Shown here in pieces: positions 54,817 through 64,000 of a DNA stretch of 64,000 bases (the first letter of the stretch is position 1; each line of letters starts with the position of its first letter). A model generated the notes under the pieces. That model was not told the DNA's origin. It saw only the letters and a list, made by a program, of their open reading frames with translations, and did no database searches. The stretch is from MGBC114844 sp910585855 (GTDB lineage: Bacteria; Bacillota; Clostridia; Lachnospirales; Lachnospiraceae): the NCBI GenBank assembly GCA_965646165.1, contig CBFFYP010000012.1, positions 1 through 64,000 on the forward strand, in the 5' to 3' direction. The position numbers and the translations under genes are program-made.

Positions 54817-57522
54817 CTAATCTTCATAAACTTTTATCTCTCCATTCTTTAAATTAATTTCTATAAATGCACTTTCCGTTCTTACTTGACTCCCCCTCCA
54901 TGATGACAATACCAATTCATTAATTTTCATCAAACCACTAAGTTCACAATTAAACACTAAATAATCCTTGGTAGCAATTATATTATCATAGACTACACCC
55001 GTTATTTTATAAACGGGAAATGTTTCTAGATAATTACTCTCCTTTACATATTCTTCCATACATTTCAATAAAATTTTCTCTAAATTTTGATTAATCTTCT
55101 CTTCCAGCTTCTGATCAGATAAACCATGTATCACAGGTATGCTTACCTCTATTCCCTCCTTCTTTTCTATACAAACCCAATAGGTCGCTATTTGTTCCAA
55201 TTCTTCTTTTGTTTTCTTTTCATAAGTCATATCAAAAGTATAATTTGAATAGCAGGTATCAATAGAAGAAACCTCATATTGAATTTTAAGTTTTTCTGTT
55301 AAAACTCCCTCTTGAATTTGATAGATTGCTATCTCTCTATCACTATTTTCAAAAGGAATTTCTTTTTGCAGCATCAAAAAATTACAATTTTGATAATTTA
55401 CTACAACCATCGGATCTACATATCGAATAGAAGTATCAAAATCCGGTTGGTAATAAGTAACCTGATAGTCCTTTTCTTCGTTTCCTAAATAAATCGCCAA
55501 ACCAGCATCATTATATCCTCCATCCTCCGAACCATCAAATGTATCTCCTTTTACTTCCACATATTCAATTATATCTTCGATTCCATCCCCATTTAAATCT
55601 GCTGCTATTAAAATTATCTCCTCTGTATCACTCAATTCCTCATAATACTCTTCACTCTCAGAGAAATGATGAAAAGCCAAACACCAATCTGCCATCGTCT
55701 TTCGTTCTCCCAAACTTATCGAACGAGATATCACATATTGTTCCATTTCCTCCATTCGATTCTCTTCCATTAATGTTTTATAGTATTCTCCAAATTCTTC
55801 TAACAACATCTTTTCGATTGGTATTCCATTTTTTCGATCCAAGGGATTTCCTCTTATTTGAAATTCTTTCTCCATGTCAAAATCTCTATACAGTCCTATT
55901 TCTCCATTTTTTAAATCAATTTCTACAAACATAGTTACTGTTTCTATTCTCTTTACTATATCAAGACCCTGAAGAGTATAATCAAACAATAAATAATCCT
56001 TCGCAGCAATCATATTATTATAAATTGTACTTAAAACTCCCTTATAAAAAAGATATCCCTCTGCATAGCTTTCCATATTTTCTAATAAAATCTTCTCCAA
56101 ATTCTGATTAATCTTCTCTTCCAATTCTTGATTGGACAAACCATGTATCACTGGTATTCTTACGTCTATTCCCTCCTTCTTTTCCATACAAACCAAATAA
56201 TCTGCTGTTTGTTCTAACTCTTCTTTCGTCTTTTCTTCCTTTATCATCTCAAATGTATAGTTTGGATAATAAGTAACGGATACTACCGTTTCATAGCTTC
56301 CTTCCTGAATCCGATAACCTTCGATTCTTCCTATCAGATAATTTTCATCATAATATTTGAAAAAAGTAATATTCTTCCCCTCCCATGGTTCTACCCAAAA
56401 TATCTGTGGAATCCACTTCCCCGACCAAATCTTTAATCCACAAAGTGTTTCAAAATCAACCCAATTTTCCCCATCCACTAAAATATAATCCAATCCTTGT
56501 TTTCCTTCTCCTAGAAATTCTCCTGTTCGATAGTAATACTTAGAACCCTCTGTCATCATACCAAGAATTTCAGCATCAGCCTTTCCATAAATTTCTTCTT
56601 CTCCATCATTATCCAAATCACTATGATATTTCGATGTGATACTTGATCGAAAACCTGCACTCAAAAACTGCAATTTTCTATCTTTTTCATATTTTTCCTT
56701 ATAATCTTCACTCTGTTCTTTCCCTAACTTTTCTAATAACTCCAGTTCTTCTGCCTCTTCTTTTAAATGTTCTTCTGCCTCTCCTTGAAATAATTCCTCA
56801 TTTGCCGATTCCATATAATATTCTTTTGCATTTTGAGAAAATATTTTTGCTTTCTCTTCCATTCCTTCTTTACAATAAGTTACTTCTGTATCAATAGAAG
56901 AAACCCTATACTGAATTTTAAGTTCTTCTGTTAAAATTCCATCCTGAATTTGATAGATTCCCATTTCCCTAATACGGTTTTCAAAAGGAACACTTTTTTG
57001 CAGTATCAAAAAAATACCATCTTGATAATTTACTACAAACATCGAATCCACATATCGAATATTCGTATCAAAATTCGATTGATAATAGGTAATCTGATAA
57101 TCCTTCTCTTCCTTTCCTAAATAAATCATTAAACCAGCATGATTATATGCTTCATATCTCTCGTCCACATATTCATATTCAATCACATCTTCGATTCCAT
57201 CCCCATTTAAATCCGCTGCCGTTAAAATCCCTCCATCTGTCCATATCGTTGAAAAATCATATTCTTTATATACAAAAAAATGATGAAACGCAGGACACCA
57301 ATCCGCCATTTCCCCTCCCTCTTCCCAACTTATAAAACGAGAGATAACATAGGGTTCTAACTCTTCTATACGATTCTCTTCTATTAATATCTTTAGATAA
57401 TCGCCGAATTGCTCTAATACCGTTTCTTCTACCCTTGTTGTCTTTTCTAATTTCCATAAAAAACAACCAAATAAAATAAAACAAGCCATGATCATAATCC
57501 ATTTTTTCTTTTGCTTTTCCAT
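54817..57522 (-). CDS. Exported double-module DLNGDG plus RsiV-like protein (901 aa)
   Basis: This is the longest member of the family. I place the start at ATG 57522 (MEKQKKKWIMIMACFILFGC); an in-frame ATG at 57558 is also possible. The first unit is full length, including the middle part (SDLDNDGEEEIYGKADAEIL, CGLKIWSGKWIPQIFWVEPW) that is also found in the 20-27-kb proteins but missing from 52714..54738. The second unit carries AADLNGDGIEDIIEYVEVKG and ends IPVIHGLSDQKLEEKINQNL, then INLKNGEIKVY. Remnants of its 5' end are scattered in the spacers of the upstream gene array. Confidence 0.62.
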   Translation of the reverse strand: MEKQKKKWIMIMACFILFGCFLWKLEKTTRVEETVLEQFGDYLKILIEENRIEELEPYVISRFISWEEGGEMADWCPAFHHFFVYKEYDFSTIWTDGGILTAADLNGDGIEDVIEYEYVDERYEAYNHAGLMIYLGKEEKDYQITYYQSNFDTNIRYVDSMFVVNYQDGIFLILQKSVPFENRIREMGIYQIQDGILTEELKIQYRVSSIDTEVTYCKEGMEEKAKIFSQNAKEYYMESANEELFQGEAEEHLKEEAEELELLEKLGKEQSEDYKEKYEKDRKLQFLSAGFRSSITSKYHSDLDNDGEEEIYGKADAEILGMMTEGSKYYYRTGEFLGEGKQGLDYILVDGENWVDFETLCGLKIWSGKWIPQIFWVEPWEGKNITFFKYYDENYLIGRIEGYRIQEGSYETVVSVTYYPNYTFEMIKEEKTKEELEQTADYLVCMEKKEGIDVRIPVIHGLSNQELEEKINQNLEKILLENMESYAEGYLFYKGVLSTIYNNMIAAKDYLLFDYTLQGLDIVKRIETVTMFVEIDLKNGEIGLYRDFDMEKEFQIRGNPLDRKNGIPIEKMLLEEFGEYYKTLMEENRMEEMEQYVISRSISLGERKTMADWCLAFHHFSESEEYYEELSDTEEIILIAADLNGDGIEDIIEYVEVKGDTFDGSEDGGYNDAGLAIYLGNEEKDYQVTYYQPDFDTSIRYVDPMVVVNYQNCNFLMLQKEIPFENSDREIAIYQIQEGVLTEKLKIQYEVSSIDTCYSNYTFDMTYEKKTKEELEQIATYWVCIEKKEGIEVSIPVIHGLSDQKLEEKINQNLEKILLKCMEEYVKESNYLETFPVYKITGVVYDNIIATKDYLVFNCELSGLMKINELVLSSWRGSQVRTESAFIEINLKNGEIKVYED

Positions 57523-57580
57523 TTTTACTTCTCCCACTCTTCTTTTCACTTCACCCAATGAAAATCTCTCTGTCTTTCAC

Positions 57581-58468
57581 TCACTCTTGATTTTCTTGTA
57601 TCTCCTCCTTTTCTATTTCTTCTGTTTTCTCACTCATCCTCTCTGCCTCACCTTCCACAATCTCATCATAATGAATCCGTTTAAACGGATAGCCATAATC
57701 TATTTTCTGTTTTTCTTTTAAATCAACCCCAAATTCTACATGCATATCCATTCCGCCTCTTCCCGTTTCCCAATATACGATTCCATTCCCTTTTTCCCAA
57801 ACGATCAGCCAATAGCTTTTTGAACCCGTAAACTCAGGCATCCCTCTTGCCGAATCTTCTGGTATATATCTATAAATAATCCAATTCTCCTTTGTATTAA
57901 CAAAAATATGATATCGATCTCCATCCTTTTCATCTATCTCCTCTTCACAACAGACAGTCCATGCTTCCTTCAAAAATTTCTCTTCATCTCTTTGTAACGT
58001 CCATTTTATTTTTCGATTTTGTTTTCTAGAAAATTCAAGACCTCGCTCCATATAAATAGTATCTTCTGTCACATAAAAATACCCCAGACATCTCTGTCCC
58101 CATCCCAATCTTTCATCAGGATCAGAACGATCTAACTGATCTAATTCTAATGTATATAAAGTCCCATGTTCAAATGTACCTAATTTTTCAATATTTAAAT
58201 TAATATTCTGCCATATTCCCACATAAGTATGAAGATAAAAATATCCTTCATATTCTATTACTTTTTCCTCATTTTGATAAAAATAAGGATTTTGAACAAG
58301 CGGTTTTTTCTGCTCCTCCCCATTTCTTGAAACAGAAATATAAGCACTTGGAAGATGGCATAATTCATAAACAAAATGATTTTTAATATTACAATATAAA
58401 ATATAAATTGTTATAAATACTATGAAATAAATAAAAAATATTCTTTTTTCTATCAGCTTTATTATCAT
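57581..58468 (-). CDS. Tandem membrane-anchored protein, copy 6 (295 aa)
   Basis: I choose ATG 58468 (MIIKLIEKRIFFIYFIVFIT) with an AGGAAG site 6 bases upstream. One N-terminal membrane helix is followed by an exported domain with YISVSRNGEEQKKP, YFYLHTYVGIWQNINLNI-type strand (GYFYLHTYVGIWQNINLNIE), LGWGQRCLGYFYVTEDTIYM, EKFLKEAWTVCCEEEID and GRGGMDMHVEFGVDLKEKQK. It ends in an acidic tail EKTEEIEKEEIQENQE. Family not recognised. Almost identical to copy 1 (62764..63651). Several closely related exported copies behind an effector-like gene suggest immunity. Confidence 0.62.
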   Translation of the reverse strand: MIIKLIEKRIFFIYFIVFITIYILYCNIKNHFVYELCHLPSAYISVSRNGEEQKKPLVQNPYFYQNEEKVIEYEGYFYLHTYVGIWQNINLNIEKLGTFEHGTLYTLELDQLDRSDPDERLGWGQRCLGYFYVTEDTIYMERGLEFSRKQNRKIKWTLQRDEEKFLKEAWTVCCEEEIDEKDGDRYHIFVNTKENWIIYRYIPEDSARGMPEFTGSKSYWLIVWEKGNGIVYWETGRGGMDMHVEFGVDLKEKQKIDYGYPFKRIHYDEIVEGEAERMSEKTEEIEKEEIQENQE

Positions 58469-58539
58469 AACAACTTCCTTCTTATTTTTTATTCTTCCCA
58501 TTCTCATTTCATATCTTAAATTTCTCCCATCTCAAATAA

Positions 58540-58647
58540 TAAATAGTCTTTTTTAGATAATCGCCGAATTGTTCTATTACTGTTTCTTTTACCCTTGTTG
58601 TTTTTTCTAATTTTCATAAAAAAACAACCAAGTAAAATAAAACAAAC
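58540..58647 (-). repeat. Spacer remnant of the 901-aa gene's 5' end (one of four)
   Basis: The spacer matches the signal-peptide region of 54817..57522 (around 57390..57490: GATAATCGCCGAATTG and the following ~80 bases) but carries no frame of its own. Equivalent remnants lie at 59618..59717, 61590..61697 and 62660..62763. The array therefore grew by duplicating a unit consisting of the membrane-protein gene plus the first ~100 bp of the next gene. Confidence 0.75.
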
Positions 58648-59538
58648 TCACTCTTGATTTTCTTGTATCTCCTCTTTTTCTATTTCTTCTGTTTTCTCAT
58701 TCGTCCTCTCTGCCTCACCTTCCGCAATCTCATCATAATGAATAGTTTTAAAAGGATATCCATAATCTATTTTCTGTTTTTCTTTTAAATCAACCCCAAA
58801 TTCTACATGCATATCCATTCCACCTCTTCCTCTTTCCCAATATACAATTCCATTCCCTTTTTCCCAAACAATCAGCCAATAGGTTTTTGAACCCGTAAAC
58901 TCAGGCATCCCTCTTGCTGAATCTTCTGGTATACTTCTATAAATAATCCAATTCCCCTTTGTATTAACAAAAGTATGATATTGGTCTCCCTCCTTTTCAT
59001 CTATCTCTTCTTCACAACAAACAATCCTTGCTTTCTTCAAAAATTTCTCCTCATCTCTTTGTAACGTCCATTTTATTTTTCGATTTTGTTTTCTAGAAAA
59101 TTCACGATCTTGATACATATAAATAGTATCTTCTGTCACATAAAAATACCCCAGACATCTCTGTTCCCATCCCAATCTTTCGTAAGGGTCAGAGCGATCT
59201 AACTGATCTAATTTTAATGTATATAACGTTCCATGTTCAAATGTACCTAATTTTTTAATATTTAAATTAATATTCTGCCATATTCCCACATAAGTATGAA
59301 GATAAAAATATCCTTCATATTCTATTACTTTTTCCTGATTTTGATAAAAATAAGGATTTCGAACAGAAGGTTTTTTCTGCTCCTCCCCATTTCTTGAAAC
59401 AGAAATATAAGCACTTGGAAGATGGTATAATTCATAAACAAAATAATTTTTAATATTACAATATAAAATATAAATTGTTATAAATACTATGAAATAAATA
59501 AAAAATATTCTTTTTTTCTCAACTTTATTATCTATCAT
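58648..59538 (-). CDS. Tandem membrane-anchored protein, copy 5 (296 aa)
   Basis: Starts MIDNKVEKKRIFFIYFIVFI at ATG 59538. It differs from copy 6 mainly around EQRCLGYFYVTEDTIYMYQD, KKARIVCCEEEIDEKEGDQY and WERGRGGMDMHVEFGVDLKE. It shares these variants with copies 3 and 4, so the array holds two sequence sub-types (copies 1 and 6 against copies 3, 4 and 5). Confidence 0.62.
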   Translation of the reverse strand: MIDNKVEKKRIFFIYFIVFITIYILYCNIKNYFVYELYHLPSAYISVSRNGEEQKKPSVRNPYFYQNQEKVIEYEGYFYLHTYVGIWQNINLNIKKLGTFEHGTLYTLKLDQLDRSDPYERLGWEQRCLGYFYVTEDTIYMYQDREFSRKQNRKIKWTLQRDEEKFLKKARIVCCEEEIDEKEGDQYHTFVNTKGNWIIYRSIPEDSARGMPEFTGSKTYWLIVWEKGNGIVYWERGRGGMDMHVEFGVDLKEKQKIDYGYPFKTIHYDEIAEGEAERTNEKTEEIEKEEIQENQE

Positions 59539-59717
59539 AGCAACTTCCTTCTTAATTTTTTATTCTTCCCATTCCCATTTCGTATCTTGAATTTCTCCCA
59601 TCTCAAATAATAAATAATCTTTTTTAGATAATCGCCGAATTGTTCTAATACCATTTCTCCTACCCTTATTATCTTTTCTAATTTCCATAAAAAACAACCA
59701 AGTAAAATAAAACAAAC

Positions 59718-60605
59718 TCACTCTTGATTTTCTTGTATCTCCTCTTTTTCTATTTCTTCTGTTTTCTCATTCGTCCTCTCTGCCTCACCTTCCGCAATCT
59801 CATCATAATGAATAGTTTTAAAAGGATATCCATAATCTATTTTCTGTTTTTCTTTTAAATCAACCCCAAATTCTACATGCATATCCATTCCACCTCTTCC
59901 TCTTTCCCAATATACAATTCCATTCCCTTTTTCCCAAACAATCAGCCAATAGGTTTTTGAACCCGTAAACTCAGGCATCCCTCTTGCTGAATCTTCTGGT
60001 ATACTTCTATAAATAATCCAATTCCCCTTTGTATTAACAAAAGTATGATATTGGTCTCCCTCCTTTTCATCTATCTCTTCTTCACAACAAACAATCCTTG
60101 CTTTCTTCAAAAATTTCTCCTCATCTCTTTGTAACGTCCATTTTATTTTTCGATTTTGTTTTCTAGAAAATTCACGATCTTGATACATATAAATAGTATC
60201 TTCTGTCACATAAAAATACCCCAGACATCTCTGTTCCCATCCCAATCTTTCGTAAGGGTCAGAGCGATCTAACTGATCTAATTTTAATGTATATAACGTT
60301 CCATGTTCAAATGTACCTAATTTTTTAATATTTAAATTAATATTCTGCCATATTCCCACATAAGTATGAAGATAAAAATATCCTTCATATTCCACCACTT
60401 TTTCCTGATTTTGATAAAAATAAGGATTTCGAACAGGAGGTTTTTTCTGCTCCTCTCCATTTCTTGAAACAGAAATATAACCATTTGGAAGACGATATAA
60501 TTTATATCCAAAAATACTTTTCCAAACACAAAAAAGAACACATATTATAATCCATAACTTTAAGAAAATAAAAAATGAGGATGGGCTTATTTCTTTTCCT
60601 TTCAT
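59718..60605 (-). CDS. Tandem membrane-anchored protein, copy 4 (295 aa)
   Basis: The exported domain is practically identical to that of copy 5, but the first ~40 residues are different (MKGKEISPSSFFIFLKLWII, ICVLFCVWKSIFGYKLYRLP). The membrane anchor has been exchanged while the outer domain stayed constant. Switching begins near YISVSRNGEE. Confidence 0.62.
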   Translation of the reverse strand: MKGKEISPSSFFIFLKLWIIICVLFCVWKSIFGYKLYRLPNGYISVSRNGEEQKKPPVRNPYFYQNQEKVVEYEGYFYLHTYVGIWQNINLNIKKLGTFEHGTLYTLKLDQLDRSDPYERLGWEQRCLGYFYVTEDTIYMYQDREFSRKQNRKIKWTLQRDEEKFLKKARIVCCEEEIDEKEGDQYHTFVNTKGNWIIYRSIPEDSARGMPEFTGSKTYWLIVWEKGNGIVYWERGRGGMDMHVEFGVDLKEKQKIDYGYPFKTIHYDEIAEGEAERTNEKTEEIEKEEIQENQE

Positions 60606-60693
60606 AATAATTTCCTTTCATATTTAATCCTCCCACTCTTCTTTTCACTTCACCTAATAAGAATCTCTCTGTCTTTCACTCACTCTTAAACTC

Positions 60694-61575
60694 TTAGTTT
60701 TCTTGCATTTCCTCCTTTTCTATTTCTTCTGTTTTCTCACTCATCCTTTCTGCCTCGCCTTCAGCAATCTTATCATAATGAATAGTTTTAAAAGGATATC
60801 CATAATCTATTTTCTGTTTTTCTTTTAAATCAACCCCAAATTCTACATGCATATCCATTCCACCTCTTCCTCTTTCCCAATATACAATTCCATTCCCTTT
60901 TTCCCAAACAATCAGCCAATAGGTTTTTGAACCCGTAAACTCAGGCATCCCTCTTGCTGAATCTTCTGGTATACTTCTATAAATAATCCAATTCCCCTTT
61001 GTATTAACAAAAGTATGATATTGGTCTCCCTCCTTTTCATCTATCTCTTCTTCACAACAAACAATCCTTGCTTTCTTCAAAAATTTCTCCTCATCTCTTT
61101 GTAACGTCCATTTTATTTTTCGATTTTGTTTTCTAGAAAATTCACGATCTTGATACATATAAATAGTATCTTCTGTCACATAAAAATACCCCAGACATCT
61201 CTGTTCCCATCCCAATCTTTCGTAAGGGTCAGAGCGATCTAACTGATCTAATTTTAATGTATATAATGTTCCATGTTCAAATGTACCTAATTTTTTAATA
61301 TTTAAATTAATATTCTGCCATATTCCTACATAAGTATGAAGATAAAAATATCCTTCATATTCTACTACTTTTTCCTGATTTTGATAAAAATAAGGATTTC
61401 GAACAGGAGATTTTTTCTGCTCCTCTCCATTTCTTAAAACAGAAATATAACCATTTGGAAGACGATATAATTTATATCCAAAAATACTTTTCCAAACACA
61501 AAAAAGAACACATATTATAATCCATAACTTTAAAAAAATAAAAAATGGGGATGGGCTTATTTCTTTTCCTTTCAT
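60694..61575 (-). CDS. Tandem membrane-anchored protein, copy 3 (293 aa)
   Basis: It has the alternative anchor of copy 4 (MKGKEISPSPFFIFLKLWII) and differs from it at only a few residues (VLRNGEEQKKSP, HYDKIAEGEAERM, EKEEMQEN end). The 88-bp spacer to copy 4 resembles the sequence downstream of the 901-aa gene start (57535..57590) instead of the remnant found in the other spacers. This marks a second type of duplication junction. Confidence 0.62.
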   Translation of the reverse strand: MKGKEISPSPFFIFLKLWIIICVLFCVWKSIFGYKLYRLPNGYISVLRNGEEQKKSPVRNPYFYQNQEKVVEYEGYFYLHTYVGIWQNINLNIKKLGTFEHGTLYTLKLDQLDRSDPYERLGWEQRCLGYFYVTEDTIYMYQDREFSRKQNRKIKWTLQRDEEKFLKKARIVCCEEEIDEKEGDQYHTFVNTKGNWIIYRSIPEDSARGMPEFTGSKTYWLIVWEKGNGIVYWERGRGGMDMHVEFGVDLKEKQKIDYGYPFKTIHYDKIAEGEAERMSEKTEEIEKEEMQEN

Positions 61576-61697
61576 AATAGTTTCCTTTTATAAATAATCT
61601 TTTTTAGATAATCGCCGAATTGTTCTAATACTATTTCTTCTACCCTTGTTGTCTTTTCTAATTTCCATAAAAAACAACCAAGTAAAGTAAAACAACC

Positions 61698-62584
61698 TCA
61701 CTCTTGATTTTCTTGTATCTCCTTCTTTTCTATTTCTTCTGTTTTCTCACTCATCCTCTCTGCCTCATCTTCCGCAATCTCATCTAGATGAAATAACTTA
61801 TAGGGATACCCATAATCTATTTTCTGTTTTTCTTTTAAATCCACTCCAAATTCTACATGCATATCCATATCCCCTCTCCCACGAACATAATAAACCAATC
61901 CCTTTCCTTTTTCCCAAACCAACAATAAATAATCTTTTGAACCATAAAAATATATTTCTCTTGAAACACTTGGTGGAAAATTGCGATAAATTCTTCTATT
62001 ATTATTTACCTCTACATATTTATACTCACTCCCATCTTTCGTTAATTCTGTTCCCTCTTCACAACAAACAATACTTACCTTATTTAAAAATTTTTCCTCA
62101 CTTCTTTGTAAAATCCATTTCATTTTTCTATTATCTTTTTTTCAAATCCACTTGCTCCTCTCATATAAATAGCATCTTCTGTCACATAATAATATCCAAT
62201 ATATTTCCGTTCCGATGTCAGCATCTCATAAGGATCGGTTGTATCCAATTCATCCAATTCTAATGTATATAATGTTCCATGTTCAAATGTACCCAATTTT
62301 GTAATATTTAAATTAATATTTTGTCTGATTACCCTATATGTATGAAGATAAAAATATCCTTCATATTCCACCACTTTTTCCTGATTTTGATAAAAATAAG
62401 GATTTCGAACAAGAGATTTTTTCTGCTCCTCCCCATTTCTTGAAACAGAAATATAAGCACTTGGAAGATGGCATAATTCATAAGCAAAATGATTTTTAAT
62501 ATTACAATATAAAATATAAATTGTTATAAATACTATGAAATAAATAAAAAATATTCTTTTTTTCTCAACTTTATTATCTATCAT
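61698..62584 (-). pseudogene. Tandem membrane-anchored protein, copy 2, split at an A7 slippery run
   Basis: ATG 62584 opens a normal anchor and the first half of the domain, which ends in YMRGASGFEKKIIEK and stop at 62120. The second half (61698..62123) continues in the -1 frame (KMKWILQRSEEKFLNKVSIV to EEIEKKEIQENQE). The shift point is the coding-strand sequence G-A-AAA-AAG (A7 at 62136..62142). One more A, or a -1 ribosomal slip on A-AAA-AAG, gives GFEKKDNRKMKW, in line with the other copies. This copy is the most divergent in the array. Confidence 0.68.
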
Positions 62585-62763
62585 AGCAACTTCCTTTTTA
62601 TTTTTTATTCTTCCCATTCTCATTTCGTGTCTTGAATTTCTCCCATCTCAAATAATAAATAATCTTTTTTAGATAATCGCCGAATTGTTCTAATACTGTT
62701 TCTTCTACCCTTATTGTCTTTTCTAATTTCCATAAAAAAACAACCAAGTAAAATAAAACAAAC

Positions 62764-63651
62764 TCACTCTTGATTTCCTTGTATTTCCTCCTTTTCTATT
62801 TCTTCTGTCTTCTCACTCATCCTCTCTGCCTCACCTTCCACAATCTCATCATAATGAATACGTTTAAAAGGATAGCCATAATCTATTTTCTGTTTTTCTT
62901 TTAGATCAACCCCAAATTCTACATGCATATCCATTCCACCTCTTCCCGTTTCCCAATATACAATTCCATTTCCTTTTTCCCAAACGATCAGCCAATAGCT
63001 TTTTGAACCCGTAAACTCAGGCATCCCTCTTGCCGAATCTTCTGGTATATATCTATAAATAATCCAATTCTCCTTTGTATTAACAAAAATATGATATCGA
63101 TCTCCATCCTTTTCATCTATCTCCTCTTCACAACAGACAGTCCATGCTTCCTTCAAAAATTTCTCTTCATCTCTTTGTAACGTCCATTTTATTTTTCGAT
63201 TTTGTTTTCTAGAAAATTCAAGACCTCGCTCCATATAAATAGTATCTTCTGTCACATAAAAATACCCCAGACATCTCTGTCCCCATCCCAATCTTTCATC
63301 AGGATCAGAACGATCTAACTGATCTAATTCTAATGTATATAAAGTCCCATGTTCAAATGTACCTAATTTTTCAATATTTAAATTAATATTCTGCCATATT
63401 CCCACATAAGTATGAAGATAAAAATATCCTTCATATTCTATTACTTTTTCCCGATTTTGATAAAAATAAGGATTTTGAACAGGCGTTTTTTTCTGCTCCT
63501 CCCCATTTCTTGAAACAGAAATATAGGCACTTGGAAGATGGCATAATTCATAAGCAAAATGATTGTTAATATTACAATATAAAATATAAATTGTTATAAC
63601 TATCATGAAATAAATAAAAAACATTCTTTTTTTAATCGGCTTTATTATCAT
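62764..63651 (-). CDS. Tandem membrane-anchored protein, copy 1 (295 aa)
   Basis: The frame is open from 63717, but ATG 63651 (MIIKPIKKRMFFIYFMIVIT) has the AGGAAG site and matches the other copies. It is the first array gene behind the edge-truncated gene at 63672..64000, 20 bp after its stop. It belongs to the same sub-type as copy 6 (LGWGQRCLGYFYV, YMERGLEFSRKQ), so the two outer copies are closest to each other. Confidence 0.62.
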   Translation of the reverse strand: MIIKPIKKRMFFIYFMIVITIYILYCNINNHFAYELCHLPSAYISVSRNGEEQKKTPVQNPYFYQNREKVIEYEGYFYLHTYVGIWQNINLNIEKLGTFEHGTLYTLELDQLDRSDPDERLGWGQRCLGYFYVTEDTIYMERGLEFSRKQNRKIKWTLQRDEEKFLKEAWTVCCEEEIDEKDGDRYHIFVNTKENWIIYRYIPEDSARGMPEFTGSKSYWLIVWEKGNGIVYWETGRGGMDMHVEFGVDLKEKQKIDYGYPFKRIHYDEIVEGEAERMSEKTEEIEKEEIQGNQE

Positions 63652-63671
63652 AACAACTTCCTTCTTATTTT

Positions 63672-64000
63672 TTATTCCTGATTTAACAAAGTAAGTAATA
63701 TCAGATACGCTCCACAATTTTGATATATTGCTTCCGCATCATAATGATAATCAGAAGTATATAAACCTTTTTCATATATATTTGTACCATTATAAACACA
63801 AGCTTTTCTTCCTTTATCCTTATCATCCCATCCATTATAAACTGCTGCAAAAGCTGTCATTGCTATTAAATCTTTACTTTCTGGCGTCAACCTTAAATTT
63901 CTGGCTCTCCCAATAAGATAATTACCCTTTCCTTTCAAAGCATCTACTGCTGCAATATCAAATTCTCCTTTTTCCATAAGATCTGGTTCAGGATAAATCG
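63672..64000 (-). CDS. C-terminal part of an unidentified protein, cut by the window edge
   Basis: The frame stays open from 63672 to the end of the window (upstream of the internal ATG 63977 it reads IYPEPDL), so the gene starts outside. Visible residues include AAVDALKGKGNYLIGRARNL, TPESKDLIAMTAFAAVYNGW and a tyrosine-rich end (DYHYDAEAIYQNCGAYLILL). I recognise no family. By analogy with the two spikes that are each followed by exported proteins, this could be the effector whose immunity genes form the six-copy array. Confidence 0.5.
   Translation of the reverse strand, partial: IYPEPDLMEKGEFDIAAVDALKGKGNYLIGRARNLRLTPESKDLIAMTAFAAVYNGWDDKDKGRKACVYNGTNIYEKGLYTSDYHYDAEAIYQNCGAYLILLTLLNQE

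Noticed and set aside
1..64000. tRNA, rRNA or prophage integrase/attachment sites
   Set aside because: I found no tRNA-like cloverleaf, rRNA stretch, integrase or recombinase; only the Rpn-type nuclease relates to mobility.

Overview
The window is AT-rich and almost every gene lies on the minus strand, with strong GGAGG-type ribosome sites and Clostridia-style protein families. It looks like a low-GC Firmicute, most likely a Lachnospiraceae-type gut anaerobe; the species cannot be fixed from the sequence. Read in the direction of transcription (right to left), it is the spike, effector, immunity and regulatory part of what looks like a contractile-injection (T6SS/phage-tail-like) system in a Gram-positive cell. 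No sheath, tube, baseplate-wedge or ATPase gene is visible, so those parts would have to lie elsewhere.

Right part (52.7-64 kb): the end of an unidentified gene cut by the window edge, six tandem copies of a membrane-anchored ~295-aa protein (one frame-broken), then two large exported proteins carrying DLNGDG motifs and RsiV/PdaC-like (DUF4163/DUF3298-type) modules. Centre right (42.2-52.6 kb): J-domain protein, membrane FHA protein, zinc-ribbon FHA protein, PP2C phosphatase, a PP2C-TM-TPR protein with a degenerate active site, two conserved unknowns and an Hsp70-like ATPase. Four hairpin-bounded structured elements sit in the only two long gaps here (45.5-46.2 and 49.5-50.3 kb).

Centre (23.9-42.2 kb): a VgrG-type spike with a GH24 lysozyme C-terminus (broken into three frames), a seven-copy array of membrane-anchored small proteins (three copies broken), a DcrB/Eag-like adaptor candidate, a short VgrG hub, two unknowns, and a full 1085-aa VgrG with a GH19-like C-terminus. 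That spike is followed 12 bp later by an RsiV-like membrane protein, and further on lie the remains of a third lysozyme-tipped spike. More RsiV-like proteins follow (18.7-23.9 kb). My main inference is that the spikes deliver peptidoglycan hydrolases and that the arrays of exported proteins directly behind them are immunity proteins. RsiV of Bacillus is a known lysozyme-binding protein, which makes the RsiV-like fold a natural lysozyme-immunity fold.

Left part (0-18 kb): a decayed TA pair, two tandem HTH-TPR (RRNPP-like) regulators facing a 54-codon secreted-peptide gene that is a pheromone candidate, and then a graveyard of Rhs and VgrG fragments, SUKH-type and other immunity-like genes, two pairs of pentapeptide-like proteins, a duplicated block ~8.3 kb apart, and an Rpn-family nuclease gene (one of only two convincing plus-strand genes). 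Many broken genes are repaired by adding one base to a homopolymer, so some breaks may be base-calling errors rather than biology.
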